NCBI RefSeq assembly: GCF_016612545.1 | Contig: NZ_JAENRY010000026.1 | Span: 1 to 46,046, forward strand | Length of the DNA stretch: 46,046 nt | Reading direction: 5' to 3' | Origin: Streptomyces sp. MBT65 | GTDB lineage: Bacteria; Actinomycetota; Actinomycetes; Streptomycetales; Streptomycetaceae | Shown here: positions 32,483 through 41,689 of the stretch, one piece after another | Layout: the number at the start of each line of letters is the position of its first letter | How positions within the stretch are numbered: position 1 is the stretch's first letter | Notes under the pieces: model-generated | Seen by the model: the letters and a program-made list of their open reading frames with translations, nothing else | What the model was told of the DNA's origin: nothing | Databases searched by the model: none | Translations under genes and position numbers: made by a program

Positions 32483-33508
32483 ATGAGGATTCTGGTCTTG
32501 GGTGGCACCTGGTTCCTGGGCAAGTGCGTCGTCGAAGGAGCGCTGCTCCGTGGCTGGGATGTGACGACGTTCAGTCGCGGCCGGTCCGGTCGGGATGTGC
32601 CGGGGGTGCGTACGGTCCGCGGTGATCGTACGGAGGCGGCGGATCTCAACCGGCTTGCTACCCAGGGCCCTTGGGACGCGGTGATCGATACGTCGAGTTC
32701 CGAGTTTCCGCCACGCGACGTGCGGCTGGCCGCACAGGCCCTGCGCAACGCGGTGGCGCGGTGGGTGCACGTGTCCACAGTGTCGGTGTACACGGGGTGG
32801 CCGCACCACACGTTGACCGAGGAGTCCGAGGTGCTGGAGTGCCCGTCGGACGCGGACGAGTCCTTCGGTTACACCGGCGCGGACGGGTCGCCCACCAAGT
32901 ACGGGTTCCAGAAGGCCGGCGGGGAGCGGGCGGTCGCCGAGGCGTTCGGCGATGGGGCGGTGTTCCTGCGGCCAGGGGTCATCCTCGGGCCGGGTGAATA
33001 CGTGGGCAGGCTGCCATGGTGGCTGAACCGGGCCAGCCGGGGCGGACCGATGCTGGCGCCTGCTCCGGCCGACCGGATCATCCAGCCGGTCGACGTGCGC
33101 GATGTCGCGGCCTTCGCCCTGGACCAGGCGGCTGCCAGCGCCGGCGGCGCCTACAACCTGGCCCATCCGGAGGGAATGGGGTTCGGCGACTTCCTGCTCG
33201 CCTGCCTTGCCGTCACCGAGTCGAAGGGTCACCCGGTGTGGGTGGAGCCCGAGGTGCTCATCGAGCACAAGGTCCGACAGTGGACCGAGTTGCCGCTCTG
33301 GCGTACCCACGCAGGCGTGTGGTCGGTGGACTCCACCAAGGCGGTGGCGGCCGGGCTGCGGTGCCGGCCGCTGACCGAGACGATCACGGACACGTGGGCC
33401 TGGCTGCGGGCCGACGGGCGTCCGGTGGATCACCCTCGCTGGGCGGAGCACGGAATCGCACCTGAAAAGGAGGCCAAGATCCTCGCTGCTCTGGCCTCCA
33501 CCTCCTGA
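32483..33508 (+). CDS. NAD-dependent epimerase/dehydratase family protein (extended SDR)
   Basis: A 341-aa Rossmann protein. The nucleotide motif GGTWFLGKCVVEGAL (GGTxFLG) is near the N-terminus. A catalytic Tyr-x3-Lys is KYGFQKAGGE (Tyr-Gly-Phe-Gln-Lys), preceded by VHVSTVSVYTG. The last 100 residues form the substrate domain. Close relatives are annotated as reductases with unknown sugars or nucleotides as substrate. It converges with the TPR regulator gene with 6 bp between stops and is not clearly part of the lanthipeptide cluster. Confidence 0.85.
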   Translation: MRILVLGGTWFLGKCVVEGALLRGWDVTTFSRGRSGRDVPGVRTVRGDRTEAADLNRLATQGPWDAVIDTSSSEFPPRDVRLAAQALRNAVARWVHVSTVSVYTGWPHHTLTEESEVLECPSDADESFGYTGADGSPTKYGFQKAGGERAVAEAFGDGAVFLRPGVILGPGEYVGRLPWWLNRASRGGPMLAPAPADRIIQPVDVRDVAAFALDQAAASAGGAYNLAHPEGMGFGDFLLACLAVTESKGHPVWVEPEVLIEHKVRQWTELPLWRTHAGVWSVDSTKAVAAGLRCRPLTETITDTWAWLRADGRPVDHPRWAEHGIAPEKEAKILAALASTS

Positions 33509-33514
33509 GTCGGC

Positions 33515-34840
33515 TCATCCCTCCAGAACGGCCAACGCGCCGACCCCCACGCCCAGTTGGTGCTGAGCGGCGAGGCGACTGAAGTGTTCCAGGCGCTCGC
33601 CCATTTCGTCGGCGAGGGGCGCCCGTCGGAACCGCTCGTCGGTCAATGCGCGGCGGACGCGCGCGGTACGGGTCAAGAGACCGGTGGCGCGCTGCTCACC
33701 GGGCACGATCCAGACGCGTTCGAGAGCATCGGCGGCGCCGTCGAGGTCACCGCACAGGAGCCGGGCCGCGGCCAGGTCCGCAGCAGCCCCACCCACGACG
33801 CGTGCGGAGCGGAGGGCCTCGGGCTTGCCGGCCACCAGGTCGAGCGCCGTCCGGGCAGCGGCCTCGGCCTGTTCGCCGTCGCCGAGCAGCAGACAGGTCG
33901 AGGCGTTGGACATGGCCAGTCGGTCGTCGGGGAAGCCGAACTCGCCCGCCGCGCCGTCATGCAGGTCGTCGATGTCTCCAGGCCCTTCCTGGCGAGAGGC
34001 GTTGAGCGCCTGCTGGGCCGAGGCCGCGTCGCCTCGGTGGCCGTGCGCGCGTGCCTCGATGGCCGCCAGGCGACGGTGTGCGACATCGCCTAGCCCGGTG
34101 AACATCTGCGCGCGCTGGGCGATCTGGGCCGCTTCGGCGGGCCGACCGGAGAAGTAGGCGATATAGGCGAGGGCACCGCCGGCGAAGGCCCGCAGCGGGG
34201 TGAAGCGGGCGGTCTCGCCGTACAGGGCGGCGGCCCTGGCGAGACGGGTGGCGCCGTCGAGCGAGCCGAGGTCGAAGGCTGCGGCGGACAGCAGCGCGCA
34301 GGCTTGTCCGGCGATGACCAGCAGGTCCTGCTGCTGGGCGGGTACCTGGGTGCGGTCGCGGTGCTGTTCGGCTTCCTCCCTCAACTTCCGTGCGGTCTGG
34401 AGGATTTCGAATGCCGAGAAGAAGTGGTAGCGGCGGGCGAGTTCGGCGACGTCGTCGCGCAGCTGGTCGAGTGTGGTGTCGGAGATGGACGCGGAGGCGG
34501 CAGCACCGGCCTCGTTGGACGCGTCGCGTGCGGTCATGTCGATCTCGTCTTTCAGGCTGAACGCGGGTGCGGGTGACTCGGCTGAGGGAGGCGCCTGAAA
34601 CAGGGCAGTTGCGCTGACGCCGAACATCTCCTCCAGTACCCGGCAGGCATCCGGGCCGGGCAGGGTCCGGATGGTGCCCGCGGTCCAACGGCGGAACTGC
34701 GCCTCGGAGATCGTCGGGTTCGCGGTGCCCTTCCTGATGACCTTCTCGGCGGTGCGGGTGAAGTGGCCCACGAAGTCGCCGTAGCGCCAGTGACGTTGGG
34801 CCACCAGGGCCTTGAGCAGCGTCCTGGGACGTTCATCCAT
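33515..34840 (-). CDS. NsdA-like transcriptional regulator with TPR-type repeats
   Basis: A 441-aa regulator. The N-terminal 75 residues form a variant helix-turn-helix (YGDFVGHFTRTAEKVIRKGT, then ISEAQFRRWTAG). The rest is all-helical with TPR-like units (GDAASAQQALNASRQ, GDGEQAEAAARTALDLV, CGDLDGAADALERVW). The layout matches NsdA and related Streptomyces regulators of development and antibiotic production. GAGAGGGG precedes ATG at 34840; ATG 34843 adds one residue. A 13-bp inverted repeat lies 57 bp upstream. It may control the neighbouring FxLD cluster, an inference from position. Confidence 0.8.
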   Translation of the reverse strand: MDERPRTLLKALVAQRHWRYGDFVGHFTRTAEKVIRKGTANPTISEAQFRRWTAGTIRTLPGPDACRVLEEMFGVSATALFQAPPSAESPAPAFSLKDEIDMTARDASNEAGAAASASISDTTLDQLRDDVAELARRYHFFSAFEILQTARKLREEAEQHRDRTQVPAQQQDLLVIAGQACALLSAAAFDLGSLDGATRLARAAALYGETARFTPLRAFAGGALAYIAYFSGRPAEAAQIAQRAQMFTGLGDVAHRRLAAIEARAHGHRGDAASAQQALNASRQEGPGDIDDLHDGAAGEFGFPDDRLAMSNASTCLLLGDGEQAEAAARTALDLVAGKPEALRSARVVGGAAADLAAARLLCGDLDGAADALERVWIVPGEQRATGLLTRTARVRRALTDERFRRAPLADEMGERLEHFSRLAAQHQLGVGVGALAVLEG

Positions 34841-34896
34841 CATCGGCCCCTCTCGGCCAAAGAAGACCACTGACCAACCATCGTCGGCCTTTGGCC

Positions 34897-34943
34897 TGCG
34901 GCTCCCTCGCATTCAGGGGACCCCGGCATACGAGGGAGCCGCA
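34897..34943. promoter_or_regulatory. Perfect 13-bp inverted repeat upstream of the NsdA-like gene
   Basis: TGCGGCTCCCTCG (34897-34909) pairs with CGAGGGAGCCGCA (34931-34943) across 21 bases that hold a smaller GGGG/CCCC pairing. It sits between divergent transcription units (34840 leftward, 35366 rightward) and could be an operator or a 5' UTR hairpin. Confidence 0.65.
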
Positions 34944-34952
34944 ACCGCCTTG

Positions 34953-35075
34953 GTGCAGACGACACTTCGAAGCTACCCGCGTGCCACGTGCGTCACCTGG
35001 AAGAGCGGCAGACGCTACCCGCTGGGCCATGGTGACGACATCCGTCCCGGCCTCACTCTGATCGCCGTCACCTAG
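34953..35075 (+). CDS. Possible 40-aa small protein
   Basis: GTG opens QTTLRSYPRATCVTWKSGRR and the frame ends at TAG with GIRPGLTLIAVT-like residues (DDIRPGLTLIAVT). Third positions are GC-rich, but there is no clear ribosome site and no known family. The rest of the 525-bp gap from 34841 to 35365 shows only the inverted repeat at 34897-34943. Confidence 0.22.
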   Translation: MQTTLRSYPRATCVTWKSGRRYPLGHGDDIRPGLTLIAVT

Positions 35076-35365
35076 TGCGAGGACACCATCTCCTGCGACG
35101 TACCCGCCGCTGGAGGCGTCTCCGCCCGGACAGTCCGTCTCTTCCCAAGGAGCACCGCCGTGAAGCAGGAAAGCCCCCCACCGGCCCTCCAGGACAGACG
35201 GCCGCTCTCCCACCGGACGTGCGGCCAGACCTGGCCCGTGCGGTTGCCCGCGAAGCCATGGACAACTCCGGCCGGTGGAGCACACGTTCATGCTGCTCTG
35301 GGCGCCTTCGACAACAGTACGTCGACGGTACGGCGGGTCCGGGACGCTCTGCGCAGGTGGGCATG

Positions 35366-35851
35366 ATGGCGATTCCCCGACAGAGCACGAACGCCGGCCG
35401 CGTTCTGAGAGCGATCGCCATCCCGTTGGAGTCCGATCCGCACGCGGCGTCCAAGGCACGTAGGTCGACGCGCGACACCCTGACCTCTTGGGGCCTGGGC
35501 AACTTGGCCGACGACATGGTCCTGATCGTGTCGGAGCTTGTCACGAACGCCGTGCAACACGGCGAGGGCCCCATCGTGATGGTTCTGCAGCAGCGCGACG
35601 ACACCATCCTGGCCGAGATCGCCGACGCCTCTCCCAGTCTGCCGGTGCCCCGCACCCAGTCCACCGAGGGCGAGTCCGGCCGCGGGTTATCCCTGGTGGA
35701 AGCGTTCTCCGACGACTGGGGATGCCGTACGCGACGAAGGCGTGGGGGCAAGTGGGTCTGGTGCAGCCGATCACTGAGCCCCGTGGCTACCTCGCAGGTG
35801 GGCCAACCCGCGCCCCCCGAGCTGGCACCCCTCGACGCAACCATCCCCTAG
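35366..35851 (+). CDS. ATP-binding protein, anti-sigma (RsbW/SpoIIAB-like) HATPase
   Basis: A 161-aa GHKL-type ATPase domain. N-box LIVSELVTNAVQHGEGP, G1-box-like EIADASPSLP and GRGLSLVEAFSDDWG give the Bergerat fold of Streptomyces regulatory kinases. No receiver or transmembrane part is present. Members bind anti-anti-sigma partners or regulate specialised metabolism. ATG at 35366 (or 35363) follows AGGTGG. It lies 74 bp before the FxLD methyltransferase on the same strand, so it may be part of the cluster's control. Confidence 0.85.
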   Translation: MAIPRQSTNAGRVLRAIAIPLESDPHAASKARRSTRDTLTSWGLGNLADDMVLIVSELVTNAVQHGEGPIVMVLQQRDDTILAEIADASPSLPVPRTQSTEGESGRGLSLVEAFSDDWGCRTRRRRGGKWVWCSRSLSPVATSQVGQPAPPELAPLDATIP

Positions 35852-35925
35852 CCCCAGCCGACACAACCCACATCTCCTCCACGTCGCGACCGGCTCGGCA
35901 GAGACAGCCGAGAAAGAGAGAGCTC

Positions 35926-37173
35926 GTGAATAACGTCCTCGACATGACGACCCACCAAGAGGAAGCCCCCGCATCCGCTGAGCAATTGCGCGACGCGATG
36001 GTCCGAGAACTGATCGAAGTCGACGCCGCCCGTAGCCCGCACGTCGTGGCCGCGTTCCGCAAGGTCCCCCGGCATCTGGCCACCCCCGAACTAGACCTGG
36101 CCACGGCCTATCAGACGGAGTTCGCCGCGATCACGAAGAAGGACGCCGACGGTGTGGCCATCAGCTCGGTGTCCGCCGCCCGCATCCAGGCCATGCAGAT
36201 CGAACAGGCCGACCTGCGGCCCGGTATGCGGGTACTGGAGATCGGCTCCGGCGGCGTCAACGCCGCCTATCTGGCCGAGATCGTCGGCCCCGAGGGCCTC
36301 GTCGTCACCGTGGACATCGACCACGATGTCACCGCACGCGCCGAGGAGTTCCTGGCAGAGACCGGCTACGACCAGCGGGTGCGCGTCGTCACCGCCGACG
36401 GCGAATACGGCGTGGCCGACCACGCTCCGTACGACCGCATTCTCGTCACCGTCCAGGCCGCCGACATCCCGCCGGCGTGGACCGAGCAGCTCGTCGACGG
36501 CGGCCGCATCGTCGTGCCCCTGCGGATGCGTGGCATGACCCGCACCGTCGCGCTGGTCCGCCACGGCGGCCAACTGATGAGCGACAGCGTCGAGTTGTGC
36601 GGCTTCGTGCCCATGCAGGGCGTCGGCGAGAACCGCGTTCGCCTGGTCCTCCTGCACGACGCCGAAGGCGAAGAAGTGGGCCTGCGTCTGGACGGTCACC
36701 CTGAGCCGGACGCCGACGGACTGCGGGCCGCCCTTCGCAGCCCCAGCGTCAAAGCATGGTCCGGAGTGACACTCGCCGGCGACGAGTCCAGCGAGCACTT
36801 GGACCTCTGGCTGACGACCGCACTGGACAATCTGCCGCTCCTGGCCGCGACCCCGGCCGCCCGCGAGCGCGGCCTGGTTGCCTCGGCCTCGCCGCTCGGG
36901 GTACCCACGCTCGTCGACGGCGACAGCTTCGCCTATCGAACTGTTCGACGTACCGAAAACCCGGACCGGTTCGAGCTCGGCGCCATCGGCCACGGGCCGC
37001 AGGGCCAGAAGGTCGCCGAGCGCCTGGTCGAGGAGATCCAGGTCTGGGACCGCGAGCACCGCAGCGACCGAGCACGGATCGAGATCCACCCGACGGGCGC
37101 ACCGGACGGGCAGCTTCCCTCGGGCCGCGTCGTCGACCGCCCGCACACGCGGGTCCTGATCACCTGGCCGTAG
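35926..37173 (+). CDS. Methyltransferase, FxLD system (PIMT-like, lanthipeptide Asp O-methyltransferase)
   Basis: A 415-aa protein. Residues 20-230 resemble protein L-isoaspartyl O-methyltransferase (EVDAARSPHVVAAFRKVPRH, the SAM motif RVLEIGSGGVNAAYLAEIVG, then YDRILVTVQAADIPPAWTEQ). The C-terminal 180 residues are specific to the FxLD methyltransferase family. PIMT-type enzymes of class I lanthipeptide clusters methylate a core Asp, which closes to succinimide and then isoaspartate. The core here has Asp42 and Asp45. GTG at 35926 has AGAGAG before it; ATG 35944 lacks a ribosome site. The precursor gene follows at 62 bp. Confidence 0.88.
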   Translation: MNNVLDMTTHQEEAPASAEQLRDAMVRELIEVDAARSPHVVAAFRKVPRHLATPELDLATAYQTEFAAITKKDADGVAISSVSAARIQAMQIEQADLRPGMRVLEIGSGGVNAAYLAEIVGPEGLVVTVDIDHDVTARAEEFLAETGYDQRVRVVTADGEYGVADHAPYDRILVTVQAADIPPAWTEQLVDGGRIVVPLRMRGMTRTVALVRHGGQLMSDSVELCGFVPMQGVGENRVRLVLLHDAEGEEVGLRLDGHPEPDADGLRAALRSPSVKAWSGVTLAGDESSEHLDLWLTTALDNLPLLAATPAARERGLVASASPLGVPTLVDGDSFAYRTVRRTENPDRFELGAIGHGPQGQKVAERLVEEIQVWDREHRSDRARIEIHPTGAPDGQLPSGRVVDRPHTRVLITWP

Positions 37174-37235
37174 AGCTGAGAGCGCCCACCGGCCAGGACA
37201 GCAAGGCACATCCCACTCACTCAGGAGGAATCGAG

Positions 37236-37427
37236 ATGGCACCACAGGGCAGCACCACGCTCAAGGCCGCGACGGACTTCACGTCCGGCACCGATACGGA
37301 CTTCGACCTCGACATCGAGACCATCGCGTCCGCTCCGGTCGTGCCCGGCCTGCTGAACGACACCGGCGACGGCTGCACCTCCACCTGCCAGTCCGCCTGC
37401 TCCAACAGCACCTGCATCGGCGGCTGA
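37236..37427 (+). CDS. lanA: FxLD-family lanthipeptide precursor
   Basis: A 63-aa precursor. The leader contains the recognition motif FDLD (residues 23-26) in TDTDFDLDIETIASA. The core from about residue 34 is PVVPGLLNDTGDGCTST then CQSACSNSTCIGG. It has four cysteines (47, 51, 55, 60) and eight Ser/Thr, enough for up to four thioether rings. Asp42 and Asp45 are candidate targets of the cluster methyltransferase. AGGAGG precedes the ATG. The gene lies between the methyltransferase and lanB and is followed by a hairpin. The product should be a class I lanthipeptide; the mature structure is unknown. Confidence 0.9.
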   Translation: MAPQGSTTLKAATDFTSGTDTDFDLDIETIASAPVVPGLLNDTGDGCTSTCQSACSNSTCIGG

Positions 37428-37436
37428 TCAACCGCT

Positions 37437-37471
37437 GAGGGGCGGGGCCGGGGTCACCGGTCCCGCCCCTC
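37437..37471 (+). terminator. Partial terminator between precursor and lanB
   Basis: GAGGGGCGGG (37437-37446) pairs with CCCGCCCCTC (37462-37471), with an inner CCGG/CCGG region. Such a read-through hairpin after a RiPP precursor usually keeps precursor message well above enzyme message. Confidence 0.75.
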
Positions 37472-37505
37472 GCCACACAAGACGACGAACGAAGGAGGCA
37501 TTGCG

Positions 37506-40500
37506 ATGTACGACGCCGTCGACGCGGTTCTGATCAGAGCAGCCGCACGGCCGTTGGATGCCCCACAGCCTCCCTGGCCGGACCTCGGCGGCAACACCTC
37601 CGGCGACGTCGAGCGTTGGCGGGAGTGGATCGGCGAGGTCTGGGCGGACGAGGCCATAGTGGCGGCCATCGAGGTCGCCAGCCCTCTGCTGGTCGAGGCC
37701 GTGCACGGCGTACTCGACGGCCGTAACCAGCGACCGCGCACCGTCCGGCGCGCTGTCATCTCGCTGATGCGCTACCTGTTGCGGATGCAGCACCGTGCCA
37801 CGCCCTTCGGTCTGTTCGCCGGCCCCACGCCCGTACAACTCGGAGACCGCGCCCAGGTGCGATGGGGTACCGAACACCGGGCGTCCGTCCGAGCGGACGC
37901 CGAGTGGCTCACGGAGATCGTCACCGCCCTGGAGCAGAACACCGACCTGCTGCGGCACCTGCCCGTGATCGCCGATCACACGTGCGTCGTCCGGGGCACC
38001 AGAATCGCCGTACCGCACCAACCGGGTAGGGACGGTCCTGCCAAGGTCACCCTGCGCCGCACCCCCGCTGCCGACGCAGTCCTCGAACTCGCCCGCGCGC
38101 CGATCACCGTCGAGGACATCGTCGCCAAGCTGCACGCGAGCTACCCCAGCACACCCACACCGGTGATCGAGGACATGGTTCGGGACCTCGTCGCCCACCG
38201 GATCCTCATCACCAGCCTGCGGGCTCCCATGACCTGCGACGACGCACTCGGCCACCTGGTGGCCCAACTCGACTCTTTCAGCACAGATCCCCAGACGGAG
38301 ACAGCCGGGCACCTCCGCCGGATCCACCAGCTCCTGATCCGCCACAACCACGCTCCGGCCGACGAGCAGCGGACCCTCCGCACCGAGGCCACGAAGCGCA
38401 TGACAGCCGCGACCGGCGTGAACGGGCGGACCCTGGTGGTGAATCTGCGGCCCGACTGCGATGTCGTCCTGCCCGCCGAGGTCGCACGGGAAGCAGAACG
38501 AGCCCTCCAGGTCATGGCCCGTATCTCGCCCTACCCTGCCGGGCCTCCGGCCTGGCAGGACTACCGCGTCCGCTTCCTGGAGCGCTACAGCATGGGCGCC
38601 CTCGTACCCGTCCGCGACCTCACCGACCCCGACATCGGCCTCGGATTCCCGGCCGGCTACCGCGGTTCCCTCCTCAAGCGTCCCGTCCAGGCCACCACCC
38701 GCCGGGACGAACACCTTCTCGCCCTCGCCCAGGACGCCGCGATCAATCAGGCACGCGAGATCACGCTGACCGAAGAGGACCTCGCCGCGCTCGCCGTCGG
38801 CGAGGTCTCCCAGGTCCCCGCCCATGTCGAGCTGTGCTTCTCCGTGCTCGCCACCTCCCTGAGCGCCCTGACCCAGGGCCGATACAGGCTAAGCCTCGCG
38901 GGTCTCTCCCAGGCGGCGGGCACCACGACCGGCCGGTTCCTGACCATGCTGGAGTCGGCCGACCGCGACCGCATGACATCCGCGTACGCGTTCCTGCCGA
39001 CCCTCACCACCGCCGCGGAACGCGTACAGATCTCCAGCCCGCCGCTCCGGCTGCGCACCCAGAACGTCAGCCGAGCCCCCGCCGTCGTACGGCACGTACT
39101 CTCGCTGGGCGAGCACAACCCCGCCGCCACGCTCGACCTGGACGACCTCGCCGTGACCGCGGACTCCCAGCGCCTCTATCTGGTCTCGCTGTCCACCGGC
39201 CGGCTCGTCGAACCGTCGGTGATGAATGCCGTCGAACTCACCAACGCCACCCACCCGTTGGTCCGCTTCCTCACCGAAGTGCACCGCTCGCACACCGCGG
39301 TACTGGCCCCCTTCGCGTGGGGAGCAGCCGCCCGACTGCCGTTCCTGCCCGAGGTCCGCATAGGCCGCACCATCCTCTCGCCCGCCTGCTGGCGCCTCCG
39401 GACGCGCGACCTCGTTCACGACGACCATCCCGACTGGCTACGCCACTTCACCACCTGGCGCTGTCGCTACGGCGTGACCCGCACCGTGTTCCTCGGCTCC
39501 GACGACCAGCGTCTCCGCCTCGACCTCGACCACCCCACCCACCAACAGCTCCTGCGCATGGAACTGAGGCGCACCGGCAGGGTGACGCTGCACGAGGCGC
39601 CCGAGGAGGGGGCGTACGGCTGGCTGGGCCGCGCCCACGAGATCACCATGCCGTTTGCCTCCACAGTTGCACCGGCGGTTCACCGCCCCCGAACGACGGC
39701 GGTTGTACGGCGCGACAGCGGCCGTCTGCCGGGCACCTCCGCATGGGCGTACCTGAAGATCTACTGCCACCCCGAACGTGCCCCGGAGATCCTCACCACG
39801 CACCTGCCCATCCTGTTCCAAGACCAGGCGAGCGGCGAACCGTTGTGGTGGTACACGCGCTACAGCGATCCGGACACCCACCTGCGCCTACGGCTCCGGC
39901 TGCCGACCCCGGACGCCTTTGGCACCACCGCGCAGCAGATCGGAGACTGGGCGGCAGAACTCCGCAACGATGGGCTGATCCGCCGCATCCAGTGGGACAC
40001 CGACGAACCGGAGACCGGCCGCTACGGCACCGGCGACACCCTGGCCATCGCCGAACGAGCCTTCGCCGCTGATTCCACCGCCGCGGTCGCCCAACTGAGG
40101 CTCGGCCTTCCTCCCCACCTGCAGTCGGCCGTCACGGCTGCCAGCTTCGTCGACATCACCGCCGCCTTCACCAACAGCCCGGCGGCCGGGAACCGCTGGC
40201 TGACCGAGCACCTGCTCAAGGGAGAGGGCGAGATGCCTTCGCGCGATCTCCAAGCACAGGCCATACAACTGACCACCCCAGACGGCGACTTCGCCGCCCT
40301 GCGAGCCCTGCCAGGCGGCGAACACGTCGCCGCCGCCTGGGCCCACCGCCGCCGTGCGCTGAAGACGTACCGGACCGCCCTCGCCGACCACGGCGCCGAA
40401 CCCACCGACGTCCTGCCCTCCCTGCTGCACATGCACCACAACCGGGCAGCCGGCATCGATCCCGACAGCGAGGCCACCTGCCGCCGCCTCGCCCGCACCG

Positions 40501-40544
40501 CCGCCCTGTCCTGGAACGCACGCACCGAAGGAGTACCGCAGTGA
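37506..40544 (+). CDS. lanB: Class I lanthipeptide dehydratase LanB (full length)
   Basis: A 1012-aa enzyme that glutamylates core Ser/Thr using tRNA-Glu and then eliminates glutamate to Dha/Dhb. The N-terminal part has the dehydratase signature LMRYLLRMQHRATPFGLFAG. The C-terminal 300 residues form a SpaB_C/elimination domain (SAWAYLKIYCHPERAPEILT, then LWWYTRYSDPDTHLRLRLRL). The length fits NisB-type full LanB, so it should be complete alone, although a separate SpaB_C protein is encoded at 41689. AAGGAGG precedes the ATG. The stop overlaps lanC by 4 bases. Confidence 0.93.
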   Translation: MYDAVDAVLIRAAARPLDAPQPPWPDLGGNTSGDVERWREWIGEVWADEAIVAAIEVASPLLVEAVHGVLDGRNQRPRTVRRAVISLMRYLLRMQHRATPFGLFAGPTPVQLGDRAQVRWGTEHRASVRADAEWLTEIVTALEQNTDLLRHLPVIADHTCVVRGTRIAVPHQPGRDGPAKVTLRRTPAADAVLELARAPITVEDIVAKLHASYPSTPTPVIEDMVRDLVAHRILITSLRAPMTCDDALGHLVAQLDSFSTDPQTETAGHLRRIHQLLIRHNHAPADEQRTLRTEATKRMTAATGVNGRTLVVNLRPDCDVVLPAEVAREAERALQVMARISPYPAGPPAWQDYRVRFLERYSMGALVPVRDLTDPDIGLGFPAGYRGSLLKRPVQATTRRDEHLLALAQDAAINQAREITLTEEDLAALAVGEVSQVPAHVELCFSVLATSLSALTQGRYRLSLAGLSQAAGTTTGRFLTMLESADRDRMTSAYAFLPTLTTAAERVQISSPPLRLRTQNVSRAPAVVRHVLSLGEHNPAATLDLDDLAVTADSQRLYLVSLSTGRLVEPSVMNAVELTNATHPLVRFLTEVHRSHTAVLAPFAWGAAARLPFLPEVRIGRTILSPACWRLRTRDLVHDDHPDWLRHFTTWRCRYGVTRTVFLGSDDQRLRLDLDHPTHQQLLRMELRRTGRVTLHEAPEEGAYGWLGRAHEITMPFASTVAPAVHRPRTTAVVRRDSGRLPGTSAWAYLKIYCHPERAPEILTTHLPILFQDQASGEPLWWYTRYSDPDTHLRLRLRLPTPDAFGTTAQQIGDWAAELRNDGLIRRIQWDTDEPETGRYGTGDTLAIAERAFAADSTAAVAQLRLGLPPHLQSAVTAASFVDITAAFTNSPAAGNRWLTEHLLKGEGEMPSRDLQAQAIQLTTPDGDFAALRALPGGEHVAAAWAHRRRALKTYRTALADHGAEPTDVLPSLLHMHHNRAAGIDPDSEATCRRLARTAALSWNARTEGVPQ

Positions 40545-41689
40545 CCGCCGCCGTCACACCCAACGCCGAGCGGGACACCGCCTTCCGGCAGTCGCTCGCC
40601 CACGGCTCTCTCGGCGGCACCCTGCTCCACATCGAGCACGCCTGCCGGGGCCATGGATCGTGGCAGGACGTCCACCGCCAACTCACGGCCGTCGGACCGC
40701 TGTTCGACGGAGACACAGCGGGACTGTTTCTCGGCGCACCCGCGATGACGTACGTCCTGCACTTAGCCAGCGCCGGCAGCAACCAGTATGTCAGCGCCCT
40801 GAACGCCCTCGACCGGATCGTGACCACCCACACGCGCCGCCGACTGAAAACAGCCCACACCCGCATCGACCACGGCCAACCCACCAGCTTCGCCGAGTAC
40901 GACCTACTGCGCGGCCTCACCGGCCTCGGCGCCCTCCTCCTGCGCCGCGCTCCCGACGGCGCAGAGATCAAAGCCGTCCTGGAATACCTCGTGCGCCTGG
41001 CCGAGCCGCTCCCCGGCCCCAACGGGCGCCCCCGGCCCGGCTGGTGGGTGGGCCACAGCCCCGTCGACCTCGGCACCCCCACCCCCGGCGGCCACGCCAA
41101 CGCCGGACTCGCCCACGGCATCACCGGACCCCTGGCTCTCCTCGCACTCGCCCACCTGCGCGGCATCACCGTGCCCGGCCACCAGGAGGCCATGATCCGC
41201 ATCTGCCACTGGCTGGACCGGATACGCGTCAGCGACCACCGAGGAACCCAATGGCCACGCTGGATCACCGATACCACCGCGAGCCCCGCGCACCCAGCGG
41301 CGCCCTCCTGGTGCTACGGCACCCCCGGCCTCGCCCGCGCCCAGCAACTCGCCGCCCTCGCCCTGGGCAACACCGAGCGCCAACGCATGGCCGAACGAAC
41401 ACTCCTTCACTGCTTGTCCGACCCCCTCCAACTCGACCACCTCACCAACCGCGGTCTGTGTCACGGCGTCGGCGGCCTCCTACGTACCGTCCAACGCGTA
41501 GCCATGGACGCCGACGAACCACACCTCTTCACCGACCACCTGCCCCGGCTCACCCGCCGTTTCCTCTCTGTAGGTCCTCCCACAGAGTCCGGGTTCCTCG
41601 AAGGCGCAACCGGCGCGGACCTCGCCCTCCAAGACGCCGAAGCAGGCACACCCATGGGCGACTGGGACGCCTGTCTGCTTCTCATCTGA
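40541..41689 (+). CDS. lanC: Lanthionine cyclase LanC
   Basis: A 382-aa zinc enzyme that adds core cysteine thiols to dehydroresidues. The alpha/alpha-barrel motifs are present: NAGLAHGITGPLALLAL, SWCYGTPGLARAQQLAAL (zinc Cys) and NRGLCHGVGGLL (zinc Cys-His). It is coupled at both ends: GTG overlaps the lanB stop and its own stop overlaps the next ATG. A ring-forming enzyme for a four-cysteine core fits well. Confidence 0.93.
   Translation: MTAAVTPNAERDTAFRQSLAHGSLGGTLLHIEHACRGHGSWQDVHRQLTAVGPLFDGDTAGLFLGAPAMTYVLHLASAGSNQYVSALNALDRIVTTHTRRRLKTAHTRIDHGQPTSFAEYDLLRGLTGLGALLLRRAPDGAEIKAVLEYLVRLAEPLPGPNGRPRPGWWVGHSPVDLGTPTPGGHANAGLAHGITGPLALLALAHLRGITVPGHQEAMIRICHWLDRIRVSDHRGTQWPRWITDTTASPAHPAAPSWCYGTPGLARAQQLAALALGNTERQRMAERTLLHCLSDPLQLDHLTNRGLCHGVGGLLRTVQRVAMDADEPHLFTDHLPRLTRRFLSVGPPTESGFLEGATGADLALQDAEAGTPMGDWDACLLLI

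Noticed and set aside
34833..35459. Minus-strand frame of 208 codons in the gap upstream of the HATPase gene
   Set aside because: It overlaps the HATPase start and the TPR gene start, with no family or codon-pattern support.
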